Positions 16,731 through 24,304 of a stretch of DNA of 64,000 bases are shown in pieces. The DNA lies in contig JBBRAM010000003.1 of NCBI GenBank assembly GCA_038206765.1, positions 169,283-233,282 of the forward strand. The letters run 5' to 3'. This stretch comes from UKL13-2 sp038206765. Lineage in GTDB: Bacteria > Pseudomonadota > Gammaproteobacteria > Burkholderiales > Usitatibacteraceae. Under the pieces are notes generated by a model that ran no database searches, was not told the origin of the DNA, and was given only the letters and a program-made list of their open reading frames with translations. A program made the translations under genes and the position numbers. Position 1 is the stretch's first letter, and each line of letters starts with the position of its first letter.

Positions 16731-17447
16731 ATGACAAACAACATGAACAAGTCTTTTCCACCAGCCTTCCCAACGCAAATCACCAGCGCGCAGGTGGCGT
16801 TTCAGCAGGCTTATGGCGAAAAAAACGGCACGAAAAAACTGTCAAGCATGGCGGCCGTCGTGGCCCTGCATGTCGTCGTTGGCGCGCTGTTTTTGGCAGG
16901 GCTCACACACTCGGTGGTAGCGCCAAAGCCAAAAGATTATGAATTTAGAATTTTGCCACCTGAGATAAAAACGCCCAAGCCCGTTGATACCGCGCCTAAC
17001 ATCAAGCCAAATGTGCCAGTGTTCAACGTCATTATCGTTGAACCACCCCCGGTATCGTATGACCAGCCACGCATCGAACTTCCGATCAGCGCCGGAACCG
17101 GCCAGGCGTCTGATAGCCCGTCATCCGGGCCAGCCAACGGCGCTGTCGATAACGGCATCGCTACTAAAACAAGCGCGCCGACTGTCGGCGTCGCCTGCCC
17201 GAATTCACGTGAGGTGCAAACCACAATGAGCTACCCAGCACAGGCGCGTCGCGATGGCATTCAGGGCAACGTGGTGGCGCGATTTGTGGTCGGCGCGAAC
17301 GGCGTGATTCGGGATATCAGCATCACCTCATCAAGCAACCAAGCGCTGAATCGCGCCGTGATTAGCGCAGTCGCAGAGTTCCGCTGCGTGGGGCAAGGGC
17401 AAGATGTGATGGTGGAAGCGCCGTTTGTGTTCAGGTTGAAAGATTGA
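16731..17447 (+). CDS. TonB-family energy transducer
   Basis: A 238-residue TonB-like protein. AGGAGCGCATC precedes the ATG at 16731. One membrane helix near residues 40-60 ('SMAAVVALHVVVGALFLAGL') includes the conserved His (ALHVVVGA) that couples to ExbB/ExbD. A proline-rich periplasmic linker follows ('ILPPEIKTPKPVDTAPN'). The C-terminal TonB domain is 'SYPAQARRDGIQGNVVARFVV..NGVIRDISI'. It would carry proton-motive energy to outer-membrane receptors such as those at 1-314 and 36759-38879. No exbB/exbD lie nearby, so it must share or use another pair. It has its own terminator. Confidence 0.92.
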   Translation: MTNNMNKSFPPAFPTQITSAQVAFQQAYGEKNGTKKLSSMAAVVALHVVVGALFLAGLTHSVVAPKPKDYEFRILPPEIKTPKPVDTAPNIKPNVPVFNVIIVEPPPVSYDQPRIELPISAGTGQASDSPSSGPANGAVDNGIATKTSAPTVGVACPNSREVQTTMSYPAQARRDGIQGNVVARFVVGANGVIRDISITSSSNQALNRAVISAVAEFRCVGQGQDVMVEAPFVFRLKD

Positions 17448-17478
17448 TTTTGTCTATTTGATTGTTTGTTGAGGTCAA

Positions 17479-17508
17479 TAAAAAACGCCGGTTAGCCCGG
17501 CGTTTTTT
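17479..17508. terminator. Bidirectional terminator between TonB-like and Hpt-like genes
   Basis: The stem ACGCCGG/CCGGCGT (17485-17503) with a 5-nt loop has a run of As on the left and Ts on the right. It can end both the plus-strand TonB-like gene and the minus-strand gene at 17543-19597. Confidence 0.9.
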
Positions 17509-17542
17509 ATTTGTAACATGAAGATTAACGAAGCTCAGCCAA

Positions 17543-19597
17543 CTACCCACTGCTCAACTTTTTAACTTTTTCACTTAAATTTGCCACAACGAGTTCAAGT
17601 GCATCGATGCGTTTGTTGCGTTCCAATATCATCTTTTTGAGTTCTGATTCTGCGGTAATTAAGCGCTTGAATTCCTGCAATGCCTGCGCCGATGTGGTTG
17701 AGACGGTAATCGGCGGGGCTGCGGGCCCTTCGGTATGTTTTTGCACAATAGTCGCGGCAGCGCGTAGCACCGGGGGCGGCGGGACAGACTTCTCGGCGAC
17801 CTGTTTCGGTCGCGCTCGCTCGGTTGCGCGGCGTTCTTTGGCGAGCCCGAAGCGAATCAGCGTGGGCAGTAATGCGGCGCGGGGATCTGCTGCACCTTGC
17901 TGCAACGCGGCTACATAGAGCCCCAGCGCGGTAAGGCTTTCGACTGCAGCGGCGGCGCCGGGCGATTCGCCCAATTTTTTCTCCGTTCCACGGTTGGTTT
18001 GGCTCGCTTGGATGACGCTAAGCACCTGCTCGGTGAGTTTTTTGGCGAGCGCTGCGGCCTCATCCAAATCGAGCATCGCAAGCGCGCCTTCAACTTGTTT
18101 GAGGAGCGGCTCAACAACAGATTGTTCAATCGTTTTTTCGGCATCGCGAAAATGGGCATCGAGCAGGCCCTCAATCGCGGTGAGATTGATTTGCACTTCG
18201 CGTCCAACTTGGAAAATCAGCAAATGCGTTTGCGCGCGCAGGGTCATGGTGTCGGCAAACTGATCGACCGGCTTTTCAAGCACCTGCAAATCGACCCCTG
18301 TCATCGCACTCTTCAATCGCGCCCCGATGGCCGCAACCTGCTGCGGAAATTTTGCCGATAGCTGAAAATAGGCATCAAGCGATGACTCGGCAAACAGCAG
18401 TGCGGTCGCAATTTCGATGGCTTGGGTCTGGTTCGGCAGCGTGTTTAATTTGCGCAAATGTTTGCCCACCGCGCCAAGCATCTGCAACACCTGCGCCAGC
18501 TCACGGTTCGGCAACTGCGCACCGGCAGCGGCAATCGCGTCAGCTTGCTGGGTAAACGCCGCGAGCGCGGTTTGGTCTTTATTTGATACCGCTAAAAAGG
18601 TTTCCTTCTGCGCGCTAACCTGATCGCGCAACTTGGCGACCAACTGGGCGATGGCGGCATGGTTTTCAGCAGCCGCCTCGGGGAGCCACAGCAGATTGTC
18701 CAGATCATAAATCTCGCGGACCAGACGAATGTGATCATTGCGTGCGCCGGATTTGCCAACCACATAAAGCACATCACGAAATAATTTTTCCGGTGCGTCG
18801 CGCGGACCATCAATCAGCAGCTTGATCTGCTGGTCGATTTTGCCAAATAGTTGTACTGCCATCGCACCGGCACTTGCAGGGTCAAGGGCGACAGCATCAA
18901 AGAAGCCAATCGCCGCAAACCAAAACGAGCGCGACGGCGAATTGGCTTTTAGCGCTTCAATTGCCGCAGTGGCCCGGCGCATTTCGCGGACACCGCTGAC
19001 CAAATCTTTTTCGCGCAACAATTTTAATAAACCGCCTTGAAAAATCGCGCGTGCTTCGCGAATCGCATCCACAAAAATCGTGTTGGGCGGCGGCAATTCG
19101 CTCGGGTCGGGCGGCGGCGTGGCGAGCGTGAGGTCCGGAAAAAACAAATCAATTTCGGCGGTATCCTGAGCCCCGCGCAGCTTGTTGAGCATCACATAAG
19201 TTTTGACCAATTTCAGCGGGCGGTTTGGTGCGCCTGCGATCAGCTCATCGAGATATTTGCCGAGGGCATCAATGGTTTCATTGGTGGCATTCACGAGCGC
19301 CGCTGTTTTTTGCTTTACGTCTGCCCCAATCGCGGTGTCGGAATCCGATGGAGTCATATTGCCGACAAGTTTTTCCAACTCTTCGTTCAGGCGCGCGGCA
19401 GAAGCAAGCCCCACCATGGAGAGTGCGCCAGTGACTTGGTGCAATTGTGAAATCGCGCGTTGCATTGAAGCGGTGTCTGATGCATCGTGGCGCACTTTAT
19501 CCAATGCGTTGCGGGCCTCGGTCAGGGAGTGGCCAATTTCTGCGCGGATCGACGAGAGTGGCCCGCTGTCGAAGGCTATTTGGGTGTCAGGAGGCAT
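17543..19597 (-). CDS. Orphan ChpA/CheA N-terminus-like (Hpt-like) protein
   Basis: A 684-residue, mostly helical protein. Residues ~45-75 read 'ISQLHQVTGALSMVGLASAARLNEELEKL', the pattern of the N-terminal Hpt-like module in ChpA/PilL chemotaxis kinases of twitching motility. His at the centre would be the phospho-acceptor, although the usual HxxKG is HQVTG here. Several further helical repeats follow. The C-terminus (~630-684) is a heptad-rich coiled coil ('LKKMILERNKRIDALELVV'). There is no kinase, CheW or receiver domain, and no pil/che genes are next to it. In the known architecture this region sits in front of the kinase, so a stand-alone copy is unusual. It may be a phosphate sink or a scaffold; function is not established. 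Confidence 0.65.
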   Translation of the reverse strand: MPPDTQIAFDSGPLSSIRAEIGHSLTEARNALDKVRHDASDTASMQRAISQLHQVTGALSMVGLASAARLNEELEKLVGNMTPSDSDTAIGADVKQKTAALVNATNETIDALGKYLDELIAGAPNRPLKLVKTYVMLNKLRGAQDTAEIDLFFPDLTLATPPPDPSELPPPNTIFVDAIREARAIFQGGLLKLLREKDLVSGVREMRRATAAIEALKANSPSRSFWFAAIGFFDAVALDPASAGAMAVQLFGKIDQQIKLLIDGPRDAPEKLFRDVLYVVGKSGARNDHIRLVREIYDLDNLLWLPEAAAENHAAIAQLVAKLRDQVSAQKETFLAVSNKDQTALAAFTQQADAIAAAGAQLPNRELAQVLQMLGAVGKHLRKLNTLPNQTQAIEIATALLFAESSLDAYFQLSAKFPQQVAAIGARLKSAMTGVDLQVLEKPVDQFADTMTLRAQTHLLIFQVGREVQINLTAIEGLLDAHFRDAEKTIEQSVVEPLLKQVEGALAMLDLDEAAALAKKLTEQVLSVIQASQTNRGTEKKLGESPGAAAAVESLTALGLYVAALQQGAADPRAALLPTLIRFGLAKERRATERARPKQVAEKSVPPPPVLRAAATIVQKHTEGPAAPPITVSTTSAQALQEFKRLITAESELKKMILERNKRIDALELVVANLSEKVKKLSSG

Positions 19598-19841
19598 GGC
19601 GCTGAGTGATGATTAGAATTTGAGTTGTTATGCAAACAACAGCAGAAGTGAAAAATCGATTAACCAGTGGTTAAGAAACCAAGGAGTGGGATTTGCCTAG
19701 CGATGCAACGCAAATTATTTCGATAGCTTACATGGATCGGCGAAGAACCGCATCTATGCGATGGAATGTGAGCCGCAGCATTTAGGTCCGCCGGTGTGGC
19801 GAGCGTCTGTAGTCGGTTGTGCAGTCGGTTCTTATAAGTTT
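19598..19841. other. Upstream region of the Hpt-like gene
   Basis: Together with the terminator and att site this makes a gap of ~370 bases before the island. No gene or strong promoter is visible. Confidence 0.4.
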
Positions 19842-19880
19842 AAAAAACAAAAGGCACTGACCAGACGGTCAATGCCTTTT
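19842..19880 (-). terminator. Terminator just outside the left end of island 1
   Basis: AAAAGGCACTGACC (19849-19862) pairs with GGTCAATGCCTTTT (19867-19880) around a 4-nt loop, with a G-U pair in minus-strand RNA. TTTTGTTTTTT follows on that strand. Three bases separate it from a copy of the tRNA-Leu 3' end, so it is probably the original terminator of that tRNA before the island entered. Confidence 0.75.
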
Positions 19881-19883
19881 ATA

Positions 19884-19905
19884 TTGGTACCGGGCCTCAA
19901 TCGAA
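19884..19905 (-). other. Left attachment site of island 1 (fossil tRNA-Leu 3' end)
   Basis: On the minus strand it reads TTCGATTGAGGCCCGGTACC plus a final A. The intact tRNA ends TTCGATTCCGGCCCGAGG then TACCA. The T-loop, GGCCCG and the CCA end are kept, and two bases of the acceptor are missing. Confidence 0.65.
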
Positions 19906-19955
19906 TAACTTGCCTAAGTCGTTGATTTTATGAATCAGTAATTAAAGAAATCTGT

Positions 19956-19980
19956 GATGCTACCCCCAAAGTTACCCCCG
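19956..19980 (-). other. Left arm-type integrase site of island 1
   Basis: On the minus strand it reads GGGGGTAACTTTGGGGGTAG, that is, two GGGGGTA units. The same pattern (GGGGGTACATTTGCGGGGTA) lies upstream of the integrase at 24170-24190. Shared paired units at both ends fit arm-type binding sites of a tyrosine integrase. Confidence 0.6.
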
Positions 19981-20673
19981 AACAATGAGCATTGGACGGT
20001 AGCGGTCTTCGTCGTAGCCTACGGTTACGTTGTCGATTGGTTCAGTGATGTAACAATGTGAGCCGGTAACTTGCATGCGAACAATATGCGGAGTGCAACT
20101 CTGAACGATGCACTCGCTTTGAGCGCGATATTGCGGGCTGGGGATTTGTTTGGTGCTTCCCAATTTGTGTTGAATGGAGACAACCGAAATCAGGGCGTTG
20201 CGCATTTGGAGAATAGCGGCGACTTTGTCGTTGCGGCTAAATATTAATTCATCGAACAATTCGGGAGAGGCGGCAACCGACTCAGAGCCTCGTCGCACGA
20301 ATGCGGGGCCAGAGAAATGAGGTTTATTCTTGCTTGACGGAATAACGACGGCTACAACTGCCTTGCTGTCAATGCTGAGTACTTCCGCCGAAAACACAAC
20401 AGGCGGATAGCAAATTTTTTCGCATTGTTCCCGGATTGTCTTTTGAAGCTTGTCAGGATTCGCGACCCCTTGAATGCCGCCGCCGTCATGGATCCCTATG
20501 AATAGAACTGCCGTTGTGCCGGATGGTACGGAGTTTGCGAAAGCAACCACGGATTTCCGGATTTCTGAGGCGTTGACGCCTTCGGGCTTGCGCTCAACAA
20601 AATTGTCTTCGTGATTCTTCAACCTGGCAATCAGTAACGAATGTGGCATAGCGTATCTTTTTACGTCTAACAT
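19972..20673 (-). CDS. AlbA_2 (Schlafen-type) putative nucleic-acid-binding protein
   Basis: A 233-residue protein. Residues ~18-140 fit the AlbA_2 domain: 'NFVERKPEGVNASEIRKSVVAFANS', then 'AVLFIGIHDGGGIQGVANPDKLQ' and 'VVAVVIPSSKNKPHFSGPAFVRRGSES'. This domain is found in ATP-binding regulators, Schlafen proteins and several phage-defence genes. The second half, after ~residue 150, is unassigned. The start could be 20673 or the ATG at 20649; neither has a strong ribosome-binding site. It is the gene closest to the left end of the island and its stop lies within the arm-type repeat. A defence role is possible but unproven. Confidence 0.75.
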   Translation of the reverse strand: MLDVKRYAMPHSLLIARLKNHEDNFVERKPEGVNASEIRKSVVAFANSVPSGTTAVLFIGIHDGGGIQGVANPDKLQKTIREQCEKICYPPVVFSAEVLSIDSKAVVAVVIPSSKNKPHFSGPAFVRRGSESVAASPELFDELIFSRNDKVAAILQMRNALISVVSIQHKLGSTKQIPSPQYRAQSECIVQSCTPHIVRMQVTGSHCYITEPIDNVTVGYDEDRYRPMLIVRG

Positions 20674-20800
20674 TGAGGTGACCGGCGCTGCGCATTAAAG
20701 CCGCGCCGCTTCAGACGTGCAACCGTTTGCCCCTTCTGGGGGACAGTTTGCTTACTACCTTTGCCTGTTGGACAGCCAGCTAGCTCCAAATTGATGCTCG

Positions 20801-21124
20801 CTAATTAAGCGGATCGCCGGAAGCAGCATTGACTATACAAAACAAATGCATGATTACCCCCGGAACAATCAGCATTGCGTAGCCGACGGCGGTGATTAAT
20901 AGAAATAAAAGTCCGTTGACGACTTGCCCTTTGTACATTTGGCCAGCACCGGGGATTACAAGACTCAAAAGCGCCGCGATGCCGGGATTCCACTTCGGCG
21001 CAGCCACAGCGATTGGCGGTGAGGCGGCGGGGGGCGGGAGCATGATTGGATGGCCGCAAGACGGGCAGGCGATCGCCACGCTTGAAACTTCCTTCGCACA
21101 TTCGGGACATTTTATTAATGCCAT
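20801..21124 (-). CDS. Zinc-ribbon, TM2-like membrane protein
   Basis: A 107-residue protein. The N-terminus is a zinc ribbon, 'IKCPECAKEVSSVAIACPSCGHPI' (CxxC...CxxC). A proline-rich linker follows, then two hydrophobic helices (~50-70 and ~72-95) with 'NPGIAALLSLVIPGAGQMYKGQ', the pattern of TM2-like proteins in which a short hairpin spans the membrane. GGGAGCGAGTC precedes the ATG. Function is unknown. It is island cargo, transcribed toward the AlbA_2-like gene with a 127-bp gap. Confidence 0.8.
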   Translation of the reverse strand: MALIKCPECAKEVSSVAIACPSCGHPIMLPPPAASPPIAVAAPKWNPGIAALLSLVIPGAGQMYKGQVVNGLLFLLITAVGYAMLIVPGVIMHLFCIVNAASGDPLN

Positions 21125-21275
21125 GACTCGCTCCCTTTTGTTAATTTTTTTAATACAAATAGCCTACTATATCTTCCAATTCTGCTGAAAGTGCATGTCG
21201 CTGCTCGACGGAAAACGAGTCAGCGAACGCTTTGATGGCCTCAATATTTAGACGAACAACGCTTAAGTCCCGCAA

Positions 21276-21686
21276 TTAATTTCGTAATCTTGCATCATCA
21301 CTCTTGATACATCGGCTGGCAAGAAACGCGCTAACGTTAGCGTTGCCTATTTCGGTCGTCAACCTCATATGCCTCAGTAAAGCGGGATCTTTGTTTGCAC
21401 CTTGGGCGCTTGTGTACTCGGCCAAAGATTTGGCATAGAAATTCTGTTCGACCATTAGCGAACTATGTTTGACAGCTTCGCACTCTGACGCAGAGTCATA
21501 CGAGCCTCGTTGCCCCCATTTAGGTAGTGGTTGCCTATCTAGCGTCTTAAACCCGGACAGAAATCTCGCGCGCTCATCATAGCTACCGGTTGGCGGCACA
21601 AGCAAGTACCATCCACTTCCAGCGAATGCTGATAGCGAGGCAAACATTGTGAGAGTTAATACTGCGGCGCAACTAGCGATTCGCAT
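21276..21686 (-). CDS. Hypothetical secreted protein
   Basis: A 136-residue protein. The ATG at 21686 is preferred over an upstream start because it begins a signal peptide ('MRIASCAAVLTLTMFASLSAFAG' region). The mature part starts 'SGWYLLVPPTGSYDERARFL' and has two cysteines ('SECEAV', 'ASRCIKS') that could pair. I do not recognise the family by function; short periplasmic proteins with 'WYLL.PP' starts are common hypotheticals. It lies in island 1. Confidence 0.65.
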   Translation of the reverse strand: MRIASCAAVLTLTMFASLSAFAGSGWYLLVPPTGSYDERARFLSGFKTLDRQPLPKWGQRGSYDSASECEAVKHSSLMVEQNFYAKSLAEYTSAQGANKDPALLRHMRLTTEIGNANVSAFLASRCIKSDDARLRN

Positions 21687-22233
21687 TAGGGAAGGCCTGA
21701 TTAAGTCAGTATTTTGATATAAAGTTACGTGTGATGACTGCCAATACATTTCTGATTTGTTTGCGCCGATTTAAAATTAACCCAGTGGGGGTGCCGATTT
21801 GACATTGACCCAGAGTTGACCGCTGTTTTTTAAACCAGCAATTGTGAATAATTGTATCAAACCAAAACAGTTTTTGGCAGAATTCCATTTGGGACTCACG
21901 AAACTCCCGCGGCTCATTGCGTGCCAATTACGGAGCGACGCGCGCACAAAGTATATTTACCGCGCCTTAAAAGGAAATCCGTGGAAAATATCAGTTGTTC
22001 ACATTTTTGCAGGTGGACATTTCTGGACGACTCAAAAGCCTTGCGTTCGCGGATCGCACAACTCAAGCCCGGCAATTTTGTTCAGTAGCGGCCAACTATG
22101 CGTTTTTCGCACGCGCGTGCGAACGGAACGTTTAGTCAACACTAGGTTTTTGGCTGCGCATTGATGTCTTAGGTGCGCTAACACCCGAGATCGCCGCTTT
22201 GCCAATGATCCGCATCGGCGACGGTGATTCAAT
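21687..22233. other. Island segment without a confident gene
   Basis: About 550 bases. It holds two 21-bp direct repeats at 21765-21813. Several overlapping plus-strand frames (21844-22164) have no known motif and no ribosome-binding site. It looks like remnant DNA. Confidence 0.5.
21765..21813. repeat. Pair of 21-bp direct repeats, IS21-end-like
   Basis: Copies at 21765-21785 and 21793-21813 begin GCCGATTT and end ATTRACCCAG, with 18 of 21 positions equal. IS21-family elements carry such repeated subterminal boxes at their ends, often containing TTGACCC. No transposase gene is beside it, so this would be a solo end. Confidence 0.6.
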
Positions 22234-22533
22234 TCATGCGGCAATGGCTATCGGTTCAATCTTTGCCACTTGCCGGCGCAATGCTCGTTCCGCGTGCCAG
22301 AGGTCGTAATTGGCTTGCATGTGCAGCCATGAATGGGAGCTGCCGCCAAGCGCAGCCGCAAGGCGCAAGGCCATGTCTGCGCTGATTCCTGCTTTGCCGT
22401 TCAACACGCGCGATAGCGCAACGCGAGTAACGCCCAATCGTTCGGCGAAGTCGGTAACCGTTATCGCCGCATCGGTGAAAACGCCGTCGCGTAAAACTTC
22501 GCCAGGGTGTGGGGGATTGTGCATTTGAGTCAT
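22234..22533 (-). CDS. higA: HigA-family antitoxin
   Basis: A 99-residue helix-turn-helix antitoxin. The start at 22533 is chosen because GAAGGAAAAAC precedes it and the product then begins MTQMHNPPHPGEVL, the typical HigA start ('HPGE.L'). The HTH is 'TVTDFAERLGVTRVALSRVLNGKAGIS'. It follows the toxin gene by 13 bp, the usual toxin-first order of higBA. HigA binds and neutralises HigB and represses the shared promoter at the palindrome upstream of higB. Confidence 0.92.
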   Translation of the reverse strand: MTQMHNPPHPGEVLRDGVFTDAAITVTDFAERLGVTRVALSRVLNGKAGISADMALRLAAALGGSSHSWLHMQANYDLWHAERALRRQVAKIEPIAIAA

Positions 22534-22546
22534 GTTTTTCCTTCGC

Positions 22547-22825
22547 TTAGTGATAGTCCTGATAATCCACAACGATTGCGTGGTTGTTTTCAATTTTAAA
22601 TGTCAGCCGCCAATTTTGGTCTACCCAAACCGCCCAATGCCCTTTCATGTTGCCTTTGAGCGGGTGCAGCTTCCAGCCGGGCAAGGCCATATCGTCGGCA
22701 GTGTTGGACGTGTCTAATTTCGCCAATTGCAGCCTTAATCGGTTCGCGTGCGCGGCCTGAATCCCCGCTTTACTGCCCGTTTTGAAGTAGCTTTCGAGAC
22801 CTTTGTGCGCAAATGATCTAATCAT
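22547..22825 (-). CDS. higB: HigB-family toxin (RelE-like mRNA interferase)
   Basis: A 92-residue toxin of the RelE/HigB fold, which cuts mRNA on the ribosome. The sequence matches the family end to end: 'MIRSFAHKGLESYFKTGS', 'LPGWKLHPLKGNMKGHWAVWVDQNWRLTF' and 'VDYQDYH'. The ATG at 22825 overlaps the last 8 bases of the integrase gene. A near-consensus promoter lies immediately upstream, so close that transcription should start at or within the start codon. The pair probably stabilises the island. Confidence 0.93.
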   Translation of the reverse strand: MIRSFAHKGLESYFKTGSKAGIQAAHANRLRLQLAKLDTSNTADDMALPGWKLHPLKGNMKGHWAVWVDQNWRLTFKIENNHAIVVDYQDYH

Positions 22826-24113
22826 AAAAATTGTATAGCGTAACTATACGCTTGTCAATGTCTGGGCAATACCCTTGGCTTGGGTGCATTACGCCGCCGC
22901 CTTGGGGCTGTACATCGGAATGACTTTCCCCCCCCGCTTTGAGGCCATCCAGATAATCAGCCCACCAAGCCATCATCTTGCGGCGTTCCGGCAAATGCTC
23001 TGCATAGTTGTACGCCGCCCGCACTGAATTGCGTTCGCCGTGGGCAAGTTGCCGCTCGATCGCATCACGGTTCCAGCCATTCTCGTTTAACAGCGTAGAA
23101 GCCATGCTGCGAAAGCCGTGGCCAGTCATTTCGTCGTTGGTGTAGCCCAAGCGGCGCAATGCAGCATTGACGGTGTTTTCGCTCATGGGCCGGTCATTGG
23201 TTCGCACGCTCGGGAACACATAGTGAACATGTCCCGTAAGCGGTTGAATAGCTTTCAGAATGGCCACGGCCTGTGGACAAAGTGGCACGATGTGCATTGC
23301 GTTCATTTTCATTTTGGCTGCGGGGATGCTCCATTCGTTCGTTTCAAAATTGATTTCTGCCCATTCCGCATGGCGCAGTTCGCCGGGGCGCACGAACACC
23401 AGCGGGGCTAGGCGTAGGGCGCACCTTGTGGCGGGCGAACCGTTGAAGCCCTCGATAGCCCGTAGCAGTTCCCCGATTGCCTTGGGTTCAGTTATCGATG
23501 CGTGATGCTTGGCATTGAGCTGCTGCAATGCGCCTTTTAAATCAGCAGCCACATCTCTTTCAGCGCGTCCAGTAGCAATGGCGTACCGAAATACTTGGCC
23601 GCAGTCTTGGTGCGCACGGTGCGCTGTTTCGATAACGCCACGCGATTCTATTCGACGTAAACAAGTGAGTAATTCCGGCGCTGTAATTTCAGCAATGGCG
23701 CGACCACCTAGCCACGGAAATATATCTTTTTCAAGCCGCCTTTCTATCTTACTGCTATGGGTTACTTTCCATTTCGTTGATGTTTTGGCTATCCATTCTC
23801 GGGCAACTACCTCAAAGCTATTGGCGGATCGTTCAACCTTTGCGGCGCGCTGCACTTGGCGATTAACGGAGGGGTCAACTCCATTTGCGATTAAGGCGCG
23901 GGCTTGATCGCGCTTCAGTCGCGCGTCCTTTAAGCTCACATCGGGGTAAACGCCTAGCGATAGCAGCTTCTCTTTTCCCATAAAGCGGTATTTGAGCCGC
24001 CACCACTTTGATCCGGTCGAATTGACCAACAGGAACATGCTTTTTCCGTCCGCCAACTTGTAGGGTTTTTCGGCGGGTTTTGCAGTGCGTGCTGTGGTGT
24101 CGGTTAGCGCCAT
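22818..24113 (-). CDS. Tyrosine-type site-specific integrase (P4-like)
   Basis: A 431-residue integrase. The start at 24113 gives MALTDTTARTAKPAEKPYKLADG, the usual N-terminus of island integrases with the DUF4102 arm-binding domain; GGAGG lies upstream. The central core-binding domain is followed by the catalytic part: Arg in 'VRPGELRHAEW', HGFR (H-x-x-R), 'LAHGERN' and the Tyr in 'AAYNYAEH'. The gene points away from the tRNA-Leu, whose 3' end is 190 bp upstream. The C-terminus past the tyrosine is long, and its last codons carry the higBA promoter. It probably cuts and joins at the tRNA-Leu 3' end. Confidence 0.95.
   Translation of the reverse strand: MALTDTTARTAKPAEKPYKLADGKSMFLLVNSTGSKWWRLKYRFMGKEKLLSLGVYPDVSLKDARLKRDQARALIANGVDPSVNRQVQRAAKVERSANSFEVVAREWIAKTSTKWKVTHSSKIERRLEKDIFPWLGGRAIAEITAPELLTCLRRIESRGVIETAHRAHQDCGQVFRYAIATGRAERDVAADLKGALQQLNAKHHASITEPKAIGELLRAIEGFNGSPATRCALRLAPLVFVRPGELRHAEWAEINFETNEWSIPAAKMKMNAMHIVPLCPQAVAILKAIQPLTGHVHYVFPSVRTNDRPMSENTVNAALRRLGYTNDEMTGHGFRSMASTLLNENGWNRDAIERQLAHGERNSVRAAYNYAEHLPERRKMMAWWADYLDGLKAGGESHSDVQPQGGGVMHPSQGYCPDIDKRIVTLYNFYD
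22830..22858 (-). promoter_or_regulatory. higBA promoter with palindromic operator
   Basis: On the minus strand there is a perfect -35 TTGACA (22853-22858), a 17-bp spacer and a -10 TACAAT (22830-22835). The spacer and -10 hold an inverted repeat GTATAG-N5-CTATAC (22833-22849 on the plus strand), a likely HigA operator. Only four Ts separate the -10 from the higB ATG. The whole promoter lies inside the 3' end of the integrase gene. Confidence 0.8.
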
Positions 24114-24137
24114 GGCGGTTTGCCTCCGGTGGTAGCC

Positions 24138-24190
24138 GTTTGGGGGTAGCATGTTTTGGAAAACTTGACCTACCCCGCAAATGTACCCCC
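24138..24190. other. Right arm-type sites upstream of the integrase
   Basis: A plus-strand GTTTGGGGGTAGCATG (24138-24153) faces a minus-strand pair GGGGGTACATTTGCGGGGTA (24170-24190). Both resemble the left-end site at 19956-19980. The arrangement suggests several arm-type binding sites around the integrase promoter, which may also autoregulate it. Confidence 0.6.
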
Positions 24191-24235
24191 ACTTAAGCAC
24201 GGCTGTCAACGCACATCGCTAGACTGCAAAGGACA

Positions 24236-24270
24236 ACAAAAAAGCCGTTTCCCTATGAGGATAACGGCTT
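24236..24270 (-). terminator. Terminator downstream of tRNA-Leu
   Basis: AAGCCGTT (24242-24249) pairs with AACGGCTT (24263-24270) around a 13-nt loop, and TTTTTTGTTG follows on the minus strand. It ends tRNA-Leu transcription before the integrase. Confidence 0.8.
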
Positions 24271-24304
24271 TGTGTATGTTGCTGGACTGCTTTAAACTGC
24301 TTTT

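Noticed and set aside
21844..22164. Overlapping plus-strand ORFs in island 1
   Set aside because: No ribosome-binding site, no motif and conflicting frames; treated as remnant DNA.
22234..22825. Phage cI/Cro-type regulator pair in place of a toxin-antitoxin pair
   Set aside because: The order, sizes and end-to-end sequence match HigB then HigA, and the first protein has the RelE-fold pattern rather than an HTH.
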